Source: AP-15 sp963716115 (GTDB lineage Bacteria; Pseudomonadota; Alphaproteobacteria; ATCC43930; CGMCC-115725). From it: a stretch of DNA of 64,000 nucleotides. Position numbers and translations under genes: made by a program. The stretch spans positions 124,001-188,000 of the forward strand of contig CAVQSZ010000033.1 in NCBI GenBank assembly GCA_963716115.1. The letters run 5' to 3'. The notes beneath the pieces were generated by a model. The model searched no databases, was not told the DNA's origin, and worked only from the letters and a program-made list of their open reading frames with translations. Of the stretch, positions 26,340 to 33,395 are shown piece after piece (the stretch's first letter is position 1; each line of letters opens with the position of its first letter).

Positions 26340-26669
26340 TCAACCCGGCTTGGCTTCCAACGCCCGGCGCACACCTTCGGGATCGTGCGCGATCACGGTG
26401 AGGTAGGCGCGCGCGGGCTGATCCGGCTCGGCGCGGCCCTGTTCCCAGTCGCGCAGCGTGCCGATGGGGATGTGATAGCGCCCGGCAAATTCCTCCTGCG
26501 TGAGGCCGAGCGCTCGGCGCAACGTCCGGGCGCGGGCCACCGGCTTCATCCGTGCGAGGGCCTCGTCGGTGAGCGGTTGCGCGTCGGGGTCTTTGAGCGC
26601 CGCTGCACGGACTTCGGCGTCGGTCAGCGCATCGAAGCGGCGCCAATCATGCTTCCCGGTTTTCGTCAT
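26340..26669 (-). CDS. XRE-type helix-turn-helix antitoxin of a BrnT pair
   Basis: A 109-residue protein with a C-terminal XRE helix-turn-helix: RALGLTQEEFAGRYHIPIGTLRDWEQGRAEP (split: LGLTQEEFAG, GTLRDWEQGR; residues ~55-90). The N-terminal part is charged and probably binds the toxin. It overlaps the 3' end of the BrnT gene by 23 nt when read from ATG 26669 (a further ATG at 26687 is possible). BrnT toxins are usually paired with BrnA or with such HTH proteins. It should repress the operon and neutralise the toxin. Confidence 0.82.
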   Translation of the reverse strand: MTKTGKHDWRRFDALTDAEVRAAALKDPDAQPLTDEALARMKPVARARTLRRALGLTQEEFAGRYHIPIGTLRDWEQGRAEPDQPARAYLTVIAHDPEGVRRALEAKPG

Positions 26670-26937
26670 GGTATTTCCGGCGTTCATAGGGTTCGGCCTT
26701 GCGGGCTGAGATGATGCGGATTTTCTCTCCACGCATGGTGTAAGCGACAAACAGCAGGCGGCTGTCCACCATGCCGATCATGGCATAGCGCTCTTCGCTC
26801 GGATCCTGCTCCGCATCGATCCATTCAATCGCGAACGGGTCCTTGAACGCCTCGCGAGCCATTTCGAAGGTGACGCCGTGATCCCGCCAGTTCTGGATGG
26901 CCTTGCCGTCATCCCATGTAAAATTTTCATCCTGCAT
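26647..26937 (-). CDS. brnT: BrnT-family ribonuclease toxin
   Basis: A 96-residue RelE-fold toxin. The BrnT signature is clear: FTWDDGKAIQNWRDHGVTFE, AFKDPFAIEW, DPSEERYAMIG, LLFVAYTMRG and the terminal IRIISARKAEPYERRKY that contains the catalytic Arg/Tyr residues. It cleaves RNA and halts growth. It is transcribed first, with the antitoxin gene overlapping its end, the usual BrnTA order. All key residues look intact. Confidence 0.9.
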   Translation of the reverse strand: MQDENFTWDDGKAIQNWRDHGVTFEMAREAFKDPFAIEWIDAEQDPSEERYAMIGMVDSRLLFVAYTMRGEKIRIISARKAEPYERRKYHDENREA

Positions 26938-26976
26938 GAAATACGGAGCGCCCGTACATTTCGCAAGTCGCCGGCT

Positions 26977-27435
26977 TCAGAGCGGGTTGGGGCCGACGAC
27001 CTCCCAGCGGTGGCGCGCGAAGAGCTTGTCGCGCTCGTCGTCGTCGGCCGGGCGGCGCTCCGAGAGCGCCTCAATCAGGCCCCCGGCGGCGGCCGGGGTG
27101 TAGAGAAACAAAACCCGCCCGGTCTCGCCGCCGGTGTTCTTCCAGGCATGCGGGATGTCGCGCGGCATGAACGCGCAGGTTCCAGGTCCGCCGGCCGTGA
27201 CCGCGTCGCCGATCTTGAAGGTGAATTCGCCGGCGAGCACCCAGGCGACCTCGTCGCTGTCGCGGTGCAGATGGTAGAGGCTGGCCGCGCCGGCCGGCAG
27301 GGTTTCCTCGAACATCATGATGCTCTGATTGGTCTCGCGGCCGAGCAGCTTCATCGCAAACGAGCGGCCCGGCGTCGGCGAGCCGAAATGCCGGCCGCCG
27401 CCCGCGGGCACGACAAAACCTTCTGCTGCGCTCAT
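26977..27435 (-). CDS. Cupin-domain protein
   Basis: A 152-residue single-cupin protein. Cupin motif 1 appears as YHLHRDSDEVAWVLAGEFTF (His, His, Glu ligands, residues ~54-73) and motif 2 as FMPRDIPHAWKN (His near 97). The metal site looks complete. Such proteins are dioxygenases, isomerases or storage/sensor proteins; nothing here narrows it. ATG at 27435 follows GGGAGGAG. It lies 21 nt downstream of a small secreted protein gene on the same strand. Confidence 0.85.
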   Translation of the reverse strand: MSAAEGFVVPAGGGRHFGSPTPGRSFAMKLLGRETNQSIMMFEETLPAGAASLYHLHRDSDEVAWVLAGEFTFKIGDAVTAGGPGTCAFMPRDIPHAWKNTGGETGRVLFLYTPAAAGGLIEALSERRPADDDERDKLFARHRWEVVGPNPL

Positions 27436-27456
27436 CCCGGTCTCCTCCCTGTGGGA

Positions 27457-27813
27457 TCATTCGGACAGGTCGTGCTCGACGCGCGAGCGGCTGGCCGCGG
27501 TGCAGGTGTCGGCCTTCATGCGCGTCCTCGCCTCGGCAGGCAGCGCCGCCAGAGCCTTGCGGCGCGCGGTGGCCTCCGACCAGGCGCTCGCCTGCTGCGC
27601 CTGCGTCATGCCCATCGTCTGGAAGCCGTCCCGATAGGTCTTCTCGATCTTCGCGGCCAGGTTCCATTCGCACAAATCGCTTTGCGCGAGCAGGTAGCCG
27701 ACAGCCGGGCCGAGCAACGCCGCGACCGGGTTGGGGACCTCGGCGCGCGATGGCGTCGCGACGACCAGGACGGCGAAGGCAATGGCGGCAAACCACACGG
27801 CTTTCTCCCGCAT
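27457..27813 (-). CDS. Small secreted protein of unknown function
   Basis: A 118-residue protein with a Sec signal peptide (REKAVWFAAIAFAVLVVATPSRA, cleaved after SRA, shown here in two pieces: AFAVLVVATP and SRA-EVPNP). The mature part is helical with two cysteines (SDLCEWNLAAKIEK and MKADTCTAASR) that could bridge. ATG at 27813 has AAGGATG upstream; ATG at 27822 is an alternative. I do not recognise the family. It is co-oriented with the cupin gene. Confidence 0.65.
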   Translation of the reverse strand: MREKAVWFAAIAFAVLVVATPSRAEVPNPVAALLGPAVGYLLAQSDLCEWNLAAKIEKTYRDGFQTMGMTQAQQASAWSEATARRKALAALPAEARTRMKADTCTAASRSRVEHDLSE

Positions 27814-27907
27814 CCGTCGCATCCTTACGGTATCGCACAGCTTATCGCGTTGAGGCTCGCAGTGATACGCTCTCGAAAGACTGGGTTCCGTCACCGGCGA
27901 AGGGCGA

Positions 27908-28006
27908 TCACGGCGCCACCAGCCGCCACCCCGCCGCGCTCACGTAGCTTTCGTAGCCCGGCCCGGCACGCTCATACTTCGGACGGGTGGTTTCAGTCGC
28001 TGATTG
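27908..28006 (-). pseudogene. 3' remnant of a gene cut by the low-GC island
   Basis: On the minus strand an open frame of 32 codons (RPKYERAGPGYESYVSAAGW then RLVAP and TGA at 27908) has GC-rich coding-like composition and reads like a protein C-terminus, yet it has no start. Its upstream end is a TAG lying inside the 8-bp direct repeat at 28005-28012, where base composition also changes. This fits a host gene truncated by island insertion; the family is not recognised. Confidence 0.35.
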
Positions 28007-28012
28007 CTAGAC
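28005..28012 (+). repeat. Left copy of 8-bp direct repeat flanking the island
   Basis: TGCTAGAC, repeated at 31735-31742. Both copies sit at the points where the high-GC background changes to AT-richer sequence. An 8-mer match could be chance. Confidence 0.4.
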
Positions 28013-28117
28013 ACAACCATCGTTCCACAATCCGCTGATCATGGACCGCACGCCGCCGCCTGTATCGCTCGCTGCTGCTCTCGCTCTGCCGCGGACGTAC
28101 GGCGGACCGGAGCAAAT

Positions 28118-28140
28118 GCTCCCCTTCGGTGCCGGGGAGC
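28118..28140 (-). terminator. Hairpin at the end of the nuclease-like gene
   Basis: GCTCCCC (28118-28124) and GGGGAGC (28134-28140) pair perfectly around a 9-nt loop, starting right at the TAG of the nuclease-like ORF. On the minus strand it is followed by ATTTGC, a weak U-tract. It is the likely transcription end of the island operon. Confidence 0.55.
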
Positions 28141-28754
28141 TACCCCAGAACCGGGTGCGTGGCGAAATCTTTCAATCTCGTGTGCTCGACCAACCGGTTG
28201 AGCGTCGCAGTGGTGAACACTTTCCCGTCAAGCTCGATGAGCATTTGTCGCATGTCCTCACGCCGTTGCTGAAATCCTCTACCATCTATACACGCAATTA
28301 CTTCGTACGGTGGCCAACCTTCGGTAACATGCCGATCCCGCTGCGCGGCTAGTACCTTGATTCGGGCCACCTTGTCGCGAGCAGTGCCATCATCGCTCGT
28401 AATTTTGGCCTCGACGATGGCTGTCGGGCTCCTCTCATCGGGGATACAGAAATCAGGCGCTTGGCCGAAGCCCGGGATTTGCTCCGCGCGTTTGGTCTTG
28501 CGAAAAGTAATCCCGTAAATTCGAAGTTGCTCCTCAATAGCATTCTCCATGACCTCCCCAACGAGCTCCGAAACGGCATCTCGATGACTAGCGAATGGTC
28601 TCCCAAGATAGCGCTCGTACAGCACAACCGCATAGGGTACGTCTTCTGTGGCAGCATACCGGATCGATTCCATCCCATCGCGGGTATCAAACTTATCGAG
28701 GCGATGAACGATTCCTTCGCTGCGCGCCGGCGCTCCGTCCGCCAGATGCTTCAC
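28140..28754 (-). CDS. PD-(D/E)XK nuclease-like protein, possibly the 3' part of a broken endonuclease
   Basis: A 204-residue protein from GTG 28754. The segment APDFCIPDERSPTAIVEAKI (near residues 100-120) has the spacing of a PD-(D/E)XK active site (Asp, then Glu-x-Lys in VEAK), preceded by an acidic helix (SELVGEVMENAIEEQL) and followed by KVARIKVLAAQRDRH. The frame is open for about 40 codons before the GTG (RRPVSLARVQALISAA and so on) with protein-like sequence but no start and no ribosome-binding site. It therefore may be continuous with the 28859-29212 ORF in the intact gene, the two now split by a frame change. It follows the methyltransferase, as restriction endonucleases do. Confidence 0.6.
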   Translation of the reverse strand: MKHLADGAPARSEGIVHRLDKFDTRDGMESIRYAATEDVPYAVVLYERYLGRPFASHRDAVSELVGEVMENAIEEQLRIYGITFRKTKRAEQIPGFGQAPDFCIPDERSPTAIVEAKITSDDGTARDKVARIKVLAAQRDRHVTEGWPPYEVIACIDGRGFQQRREDMRQMLIELDGKVFTTATLNRLVEHTRLKDFATHPVLG

Positions 28755-28858
28755 AGCGGCCGAAATTAGCGCTTGTACACGAGCGAGAGAGACAGGTCGT
28801 CGCCCGCGACTGATCGCGTCGCCGACGAAACCCGGATCAGATCGACAATCTCGATCGA

Positions 28859-29212
28859 TCAGTCGAGCCGATCGCTGATCGACGTCAGACGAAGCTCGGC
28901 GCGGGCCAAGTCAGCCCATTCGCCAGGCGTCATTCCGAGCATCGCCCTAACCACGCCCAGCACTCGGCTGTTCTCCGCAGACGCCGCGTACACAGACACA
29001 TGAGAGAGAGTGCCGAAACCGGCCGTATGCCGTTTTAAGACCTCATATGCGTCCCGAAAATCCTCATATTCGATAAAGCCTGAACCTCGCGGCAGCAGAA
29101 GGAATTCCGACCCGAGATCACCAATGGTCACATCGATAAATTGATCAATGTGCTCCCTGAGAGTAGCCGGATCGACCTCAAACGGATGGGTCAAATCGCT
29201 ACCCAATCCCAA
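28859..29212 (-). CDS. Unknown ORF coupled to the island methyltransferase
   Basis: A 117-residue acidic protein starting at ATG 29212 inside the last codons of the methyltransferase gene (22-nt overlap), so it is translationally coupled. Sequence features: FEVDPATLREHIDQFIDVTI, FIEYEDFRDAYEVLKRH and a C-terminal MTPGEWADLARAELRL. No known domain was recognised. It may be the N-terminal part of the endonuclease whose catalytic core is encoded at 28140-28754; joining them needs a two-base insertion or one-base deletion near 28800-28860, unlike the +1 errors elsewhere. Alternatively it is an independent small protein of the cassette. Confidence 0.6.
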   Translation of the reverse strand: MGLGSDLTHPFEVDPATLREHIDQFIDVTIGDLGSEFLLLPRGSGFIEYEDFRDAYEVLKRHTAGFGTLSHVSVYAASAENSRVLGVVRAMLGMTPGEWADLARAELRLTSISDRLD

Positions 29213-31407
29213 GAATCTGCGCTCGTATCCTCCCGTAATTCTAAGACGCCAGAAGGCTTCCGAATCGGATATTTCGGGTCATGCGCCAGCTCCAATGTAG
29301 CGATGGCTTTGGCTATCGCTTCCGCGTTCCCGAATTTCTCAACAAAGTCAACCATCCTCATTACCCGCTCTCTAGTATCCAAGTGCTTATCCCAAACCCC
29401 TCTCATCGCCCAAATCCCGAGCCTGGTAAGGTGCCCAAACGTGATGCAGCGGATGTCCCCCATGGTCGGCTTTACGCCAGCCGATCTCAACTCGCCAATC
29501 TCTGTGCGTATAAGATCGATCAGCTCCGCCGGGCGCTCACAAAGCGAACTACGTCGGGCCTTGCCGTGCGTACGGCAGACAAAGACCGTGTCGATTATCG
29601 ATGACCCCGTACCGTGAATATGAATGGATCCCCCCATCTCCGCCGGAATTGGTATCGTTGCGGAACAGGTCAATCCGGCGTCGAGCGTCGCGACAGCTAC
29701 CGCATGATAGGCCTCAATCCTGTTGTGATGAAATGTAAACACGAATGGAGCCCCCGGTTTGAGCGCGCTCACCATATTGGAGTATACTCGCGACAGCCCG
29801 TCCGTGAAGTGCACAAGTCCGCGTGCCTCTGTTATGTTTCCTGTAAGTTCGTCCACGGATCTGGTGGACTCTCGATGAAATCCTTCTGCCTTCTCTCCCG
29901 CTAATCGGCGCAGCCATACGTAGCAAAAATCCATGAGTTCCCCATATTGGACATTGCCAAAATACGGCGGGTCGGTAAAAACTCCATCCAGGCATTGTTC
30001 TGGTAATTGAGTGTCAGTGGAGCTGGCGCACCGAATTATTATATCTCGGTCTGTTCCGTTTGCGCGGCGCGTGCCGATGCTCTCTCCTTTGATTTCCACT
30101 AATTGTTTTGATGAACCATCTCGGCGGATCTCGAACGGATGCTCACAATATTGTTTTGCTCGAAAATATTTTTCATAAATGTTGACCCAGCCCCCGGAGC
30201 CGACATTGACGCCAGCACCATTAGTAATGCCGATCAGATTGGACTTGCATTGGACGAGTCCAACCGGAAACCCGTGCACAGAAAATATGTCAAGAGATTT
30301 GAGTGATTTGGTGTCATAACGACATAACATATTCTGGTACCGCAATAAATCTGAAAGGTTTGTGGCAAGAGCATGGTTTAGCCTTTGATCTCGTATCTGC
30401 GAAATCAGCTCGCAGCTAAACTCCAGGCCGGTTAGCTGTCGATCATTAAATAGCTCTGAATAATATTGATATCCCCACCTGTGTAAGCGATCCGTTTCGT
30501 CCCCGGACAAGATCCTCTGGTGGGGGACAAACCGGGGCTCCGTGGATCGCCAAAGGGCGGCTACCGCCTCTGTGCGGTCAAGATCCTTCGCATCCGGCTT
30601 CTTGAAGAACCTACCCTGATGGGATCGCCTCCGTAAATGATTATGGTACTCGATAGCGAATAGGCGATGCTGCGGCGGACCAACTTCGGGACGTGGATAC
30701 CTGTTGATATGATGGCACGAGGGGCATGCACACCGGTTCCGCTTGGCCGGGCCGTCTTCGCGCAATCGGGCGCCGCAGTGCCCGCAACTGCCCGGCTCCC
30801 GCCGATTTAGCACTTCGCACAATTCGCCGCAACTCGCGCAAACCAGAACAAATCTGGGGTGGCGGGCGTTGTCCGCGAGGAGGTACCCGGGAAACAGGTC
30901 AATGGCCTCTCCACAATTCGTACAATCGAGGACTTTTACCCATAAGAAATATTTGACAGGAACCTCAAGATCTCCGTAAATTGGGCAGTCAGTACGGTAG
31001 AAATGACCGAGCCTAGCTTCGATCTGCGATGCGATCTGTTGGGCTGCTCGACGATACGCAGGCAAGTCGATTGGTTCCAGCTCCTCACGAACAATCCAGG
31101 CTGCCATTGGGTTGATATCCACACCCACGACCTTGCAGCCAACTCTGTTCGCCTCAATCAACGGAGTGCCCCCTCCCATGAACGGGTCCGCAACAACACA
31201 GTCCGGAAAATCGTTCGCCTCAAAAAAGGTTCTTCTGAGCGGACCCTCACCGAATTCCGAGAGTAGTAATCCCCGGAAGAGAGTACCTGGCCGCCTCGCG
31301 AACCATTTATGGACGGCGATGATCGGTCGGTAGTTCTGCTGGATCTGCTTTTCCTTCAGCGCCATCTCCGCGATGAAGGGTAGGTCAAATGTGTTTTCGA
31401 TCGCCAT
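29191..31407 (-). CDS. Zn-ribbon DNA methyltransferase (DUF1156/COG1743-like)
   Basis: A 738-residue amino-methyltransferase. The N-terminus (IAEMALKEKQIQQNYRPI, HKWFARRPGTLFRGLLL) matches the DUF1156 group. AdoMet motif I is DPFMGGGTPLIEANRVGCKV followed by GVDINPMA (residues ~92-125), and catalytic motif IV is DPPYFGNVQYGELMDFC (near 485). Between them are four zinc-knuckle pairs (CTNC, CASC, CGHC, CACPSC; residues ~175-245) and a probable target-recognition region. DPPY indicates N6-adenine or N4-cytosine methylation. It is shorter than many relatives (about 900). It heads the island operon, with the unknown ORF and nuclease downstream. AT-rich codons differ strongly from neighbours. Confidence 0.85.
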   Translation of the reverse strand: MAIENTFDLPFIAEMALKEKQIQQNYRPIIAVHKWFARRPGTLFRGLLLSEFGEGPLRRTFFEANDFPDCVVADPFMGGGTPLIEANRVGCKVVGVDINPMAAWIVREELEPIDLPAYRRAAQQIASQIEARLGHFYRTDCPIYGDLEVPVKYFLWVKVLDCTNCGEAIDLFPGYLLADNARHPRFVLVCASCGELCEVLNRREPGSCGHCGARLREDGPAKRNRCACPSCHHINRYPRPEVGPPQHRLFAIEYHNHLRRRSHQGRFFKKPDAKDLDRTEAVAALWRSTEPRFVPHQRILSGDETDRLHRWGYQYYSELFNDRQLTGLEFSCELISQIRDQRLNHALATNLSDLLRYQNMLCRYDTKSLKSLDIFSVHGFPVGLVQCKSNLIGITNGAGVNVGSGGWVNIYEKYFRAKQYCEHPFEIRRDGSSKQLVEIKGESIGTRRANGTDRDIIIRCASSTDTQLPEQCLDGVFTDPPYFGNVQYGELMDFCYVWLRRLAGEKAEGFHRESTRSVDELTGNITEARGLVHFTDGLSRVYSNMVSALKPGAPFVFTFHHNRIEAYHAVAVATLDAGLTCSATIPIPAEMGGSIHIHGTGSSIIDTVFVCRTHGKARRSSLCERPAELIDLIRTEIGELRSAGVKPTMGDIRCITFGHLTRLGIWAMRGVWDKHLDTRERVMRMVDFVEKFGNAEAIAKAIATLELAHDPKYPIRKPSGVLELREDTSADSWDWVAI

Positions 31408-31798
31408 AGCGGTGGCAGGCTACCCGATAGAGCGAGGCTCGTAAGCGGCAATTCGCTGGCGAGGCCCAGCTTGGGGTCTATCTTCGCTGTCAATCTTCTC
31501 GCTGATGATCCTGCGCGAATCGGGGAAGCCGGAACTCCGGCTTAGCCGTACGAGAAGGCCGCCGCTCAGCCGGTCGTCCCTCTCACGGAAAGTTCGCCGG
31601 CTCGGGGGCCGATTTGTCACCTCCGTTCGCCTTTTGGGGGTTGGTTCCGATCCGAGCGCGACCATAAAGCGGGTGTAAGGTCGATCAGGGTCAGTGTGTG
31701 CCGTTTAGTCGCCGGCAATTTTGCCGTAATCGCATGCTAGACGTTGCTCCGTTGAGGCGTCTGGAGGGCGGGCGCCGGGTGCATCGGGGAGAGAGCGG
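31408..31798. other. Intergenic region at the right edge of the island
   Basis: About 390 nt with no supported gene. It should hold the promoter of the methyltransferase operon (minus) and of the DUF5681 gene (plus). A short minus-strand frame (31420-31665) lacks recognisable features. The right direct repeat (31735-31742) lies here. Confidence 0.4.
31735..31742 (+). repeat. Right copy of 8-bp direct repeat flanking the island
   Basis: TGCTAGAC, identical to 28005-28012. GC-rich background resumes immediately to its right. Confidence 0.4.
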
Positions 31799-32326
31799 GT
31801 GCCTGTAGATTCCCAGTATTATCACGCGGAACAGGCGGAAGGCGGGCTGCCGGCGCCGCGGGATGCGGAGGGGCGGTGGCGCCAGGGCGTGTCGGGCAAT
31901 CCCAAGGGGCGGCCGCGCGGCGCGCGCAACCGGGCGACGCGCATGGCGGAAATGCTGCTCGATGCGGCGGCCGCAACATTGGCCGGCAAGGCGATCGAGC
32001 GGGCGCTCGCCGGCGACGACGTGGCCCTGCGCTTTTGCCTCGCACGGATCGTCGCGCCGCGCCGCGCGCCGGCGGTCGAGCTCGACCTGCCGCCGCTCGA
32101 CACCCAGCAGGACCTCGCGCTGGCGATGGCCGCGGTCGGCGAGGCGGCGGCGCGGGGCGACATCGCGCCGTCCGAGGCGTTGGATCTCGCGCGCGTGGTC
32201 GATACCGCGATCCGCGCGGTCGAGGCCCGCGACGCCGAGTTCCGGACCAATCAGTTGTGGGGCCGCGAACGCAACCCGGCGGCGCCGCCGGCGCGACGCC
32301 CCAAGGCGGACTGCGATCCCGCCTGA
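31799..32326 (+). CDS. DUF5681-domain protein
   Basis: A 175-residue protein starting at GTG 31799 behind GGGGAGAG. The diagnostic motif WRQGVSGNPKGRPRGARN (residues ~25-42) defines DUF5681, a family often found near mobile elements and as small stand-alone proteins in alphaproteobacteria. The rest is helical and acidic (LAMAAVGEAAARGDIAPSEA, EALDLARVVDTAIRAVEARD). Function is unknown; the basic GNPKGRP motif could bind nucleic acid. It is the first high-GC gene right of the island. Confidence 0.8.
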   Translation: MPVDSQYYHAEQAEGGLPAPRDAEGRWRQGVSGNPKGRPRGARNRATRMAEMLLDAAAATLAGKAIERALAGDDVALRFCLARIVAPRRAPAVELDLPPLDTQQDLALAMAAVGEAAARGDIAPSEALDLARVVDTAIRAVEARDAEFRTNQLWGRERNPAAPPARRPKADCDPA

Positions 32327-32414
32327 GCGCGCGGCGGTCGCTCCGAGGGCGATGCAATTGAACCGGCGCCACGGCAAATCCCTGCTGCGCCGCGCTTCTG
32401 ACTGGGGAGCCGAA

Positions 32415-33395
32415 ATGGGGTCAAGGGTCGTGGTCTTTATCGCCCTGCTGCTGCTGCTCAGTCCGGCGGCGGCGGGCGATGATGGCGAGCCGGGGATCGT
32501 CTATGCGCAGGGGACGAAATTCGACAAATCGTTCAACGAGGCGGCGTGGCGCGGGGCGGAGCGGTTCAAGGAGGAAACCGGGATCGGCTATCGCGAGGCC
32601 GAAATTTCGAACGACAACCAGCGCGTCCAGGCGTTGTCGACCTTGATCCGGCGGGGCGCCCCGGTCGTCGTCGCGGTCGGGTTCGACCAGAGGAACGCGG
32701 TCGAGACCGTGGCCGGCCGCTATCCCGATGCAAAGCTGACGATCATCGACACCACCGTCGACAAGCCCAATGTGCAGTCCGTCGTCTTTCGCGAAGAGGA
32801 GGGGGCGTTCCTGGTCGGGGTGCTGGCGGCGATGGCCTCGAAGACCGGCGCGATCGGCTATCTGGGCGGCATGGACATCCCGATCATCCGCCGCATCGGC
32901 GAGGGCTACGCCGAGGGCGCGCGCTGGGCCGTGCCGGGGATCAAAATCATCGAGAATTTCAGCGGCGCGACACCGGCCGCCTTTGTCGACCCGGCGCGCG
33001 GCGCCGAGCTCGCCCGCAGCCAGTTCGACCGCGGCGCCGACGTGGTCTTCGCCGCCGCCGGCATCACCGGGTTCGGCGCGTTGCAGGCGGCCAAGGACGC
33101 GGGCAGGCTCGCGATCGGCATGGATTCGAACCAGAACCCGCTGTTTCCGGGGACGGTGCTGACCTCGCTCTTGAAGCGGGTCGACAACGCCGTCCATGAC
33201 GCCTTCGCCACGGCCCGCGAGGGAACCTGGCGGCCGGGGGTGAAGAGCCTCGGCCTCGCCGAGGGCGGCGTCGACTATGCGATGGACGAGAACAACGCGG
33301 CATTGGTGACCCCGGCGATGCGGGCGAAGGTGGAAGAGGCGCGCGCCGGGATCGTCGCCGGGCGCATCCATCCCGGCGCGGGCGCGGCACAATGA
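32415..33395 (+). CDS. BMP-family ABC transporter substrate-binding protein
   Basis: A 326-residue periplasmic binding protein of the BmpA/Med family, which binds nucleosides or related purines. A Sec signal (VVVFIALLLLLSPAAAG) precedes GIVYAQGTKFDKSFNEAAW, the family's first strand and ligand loop. FDQRNAVETVAGRYPDAK, GFLVGV-type EEEGAFLVGVLAA and GIKIIENFSGA follow; AAAGITGFGALQAAKD is the second-domain hinge. GGGGAGC precedes the ATG at 32415. The ATPase gene overlaps its stop (ATGA). The permease genes expected downstream are missing. Confidence 0.9.
   Translation: MGSRVVVFIALLLLLSPAAAGDDGEPGIVYAQGTKFDKSFNEAAWRGAERFKEETGIGYREAEISNDNQRVQALSTLIRRGAPVVVAVGFDQRNAVETVAGRYPDAKLTIIDTTVDKPNVQSVVFREEEGAFLVGVLAAMASKTGAIGYLGGMDIPIIRRIGEGYAEGARWAVPGIKIIENFSGATPAAFVDPARGAELARSQFDRGADVVFAAAGITGFGALQAAKDAGRLAIGMDSNQNPLFPGTVLTSLLKRVDNAVHDAFATAREGTWRPGVKSLGLAEGGVDYAMDENNAALVTPAMRAKVEEARAGIVAGRIHPGAGAAQ

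Larger units (their letters stand above)
28005..31742. other. Low-GC acquired island with DNA methyltransferase and nuclease-like genes
   Basis: About 3.7 kb whose base composition is clearly lower in GC than everything around it (AT runs such as AATATTTTTCATAAATG near 30165), with codon use to match. It holds a Zn-ribbon DNA methyltransferase, a 117-residue unknown ORF and a PD-(D/E)XK-like ORF, all on the minus strand. An 8-bp direct repeat bounds it. No integrase, transposase or tRNA was found, so the transfer mechanism is unknown. Reads as a restriction-modification or related defence cassette. Confidence 0.65.

Noticed and set aside
28041..28352. Plus-strand frame opposite the nuclease-like gene
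   Set aside because: It is antisense to the PD-(D/E)XK-like protein, shows no motif and lacks a ribosome-binding site.
31420..31665. Minus-strand frame upstream of the island methyltransferase
   Set aside because: Arg/Ser-rich, no ribosome-binding site and no recognisable motif; treated as non-coding.
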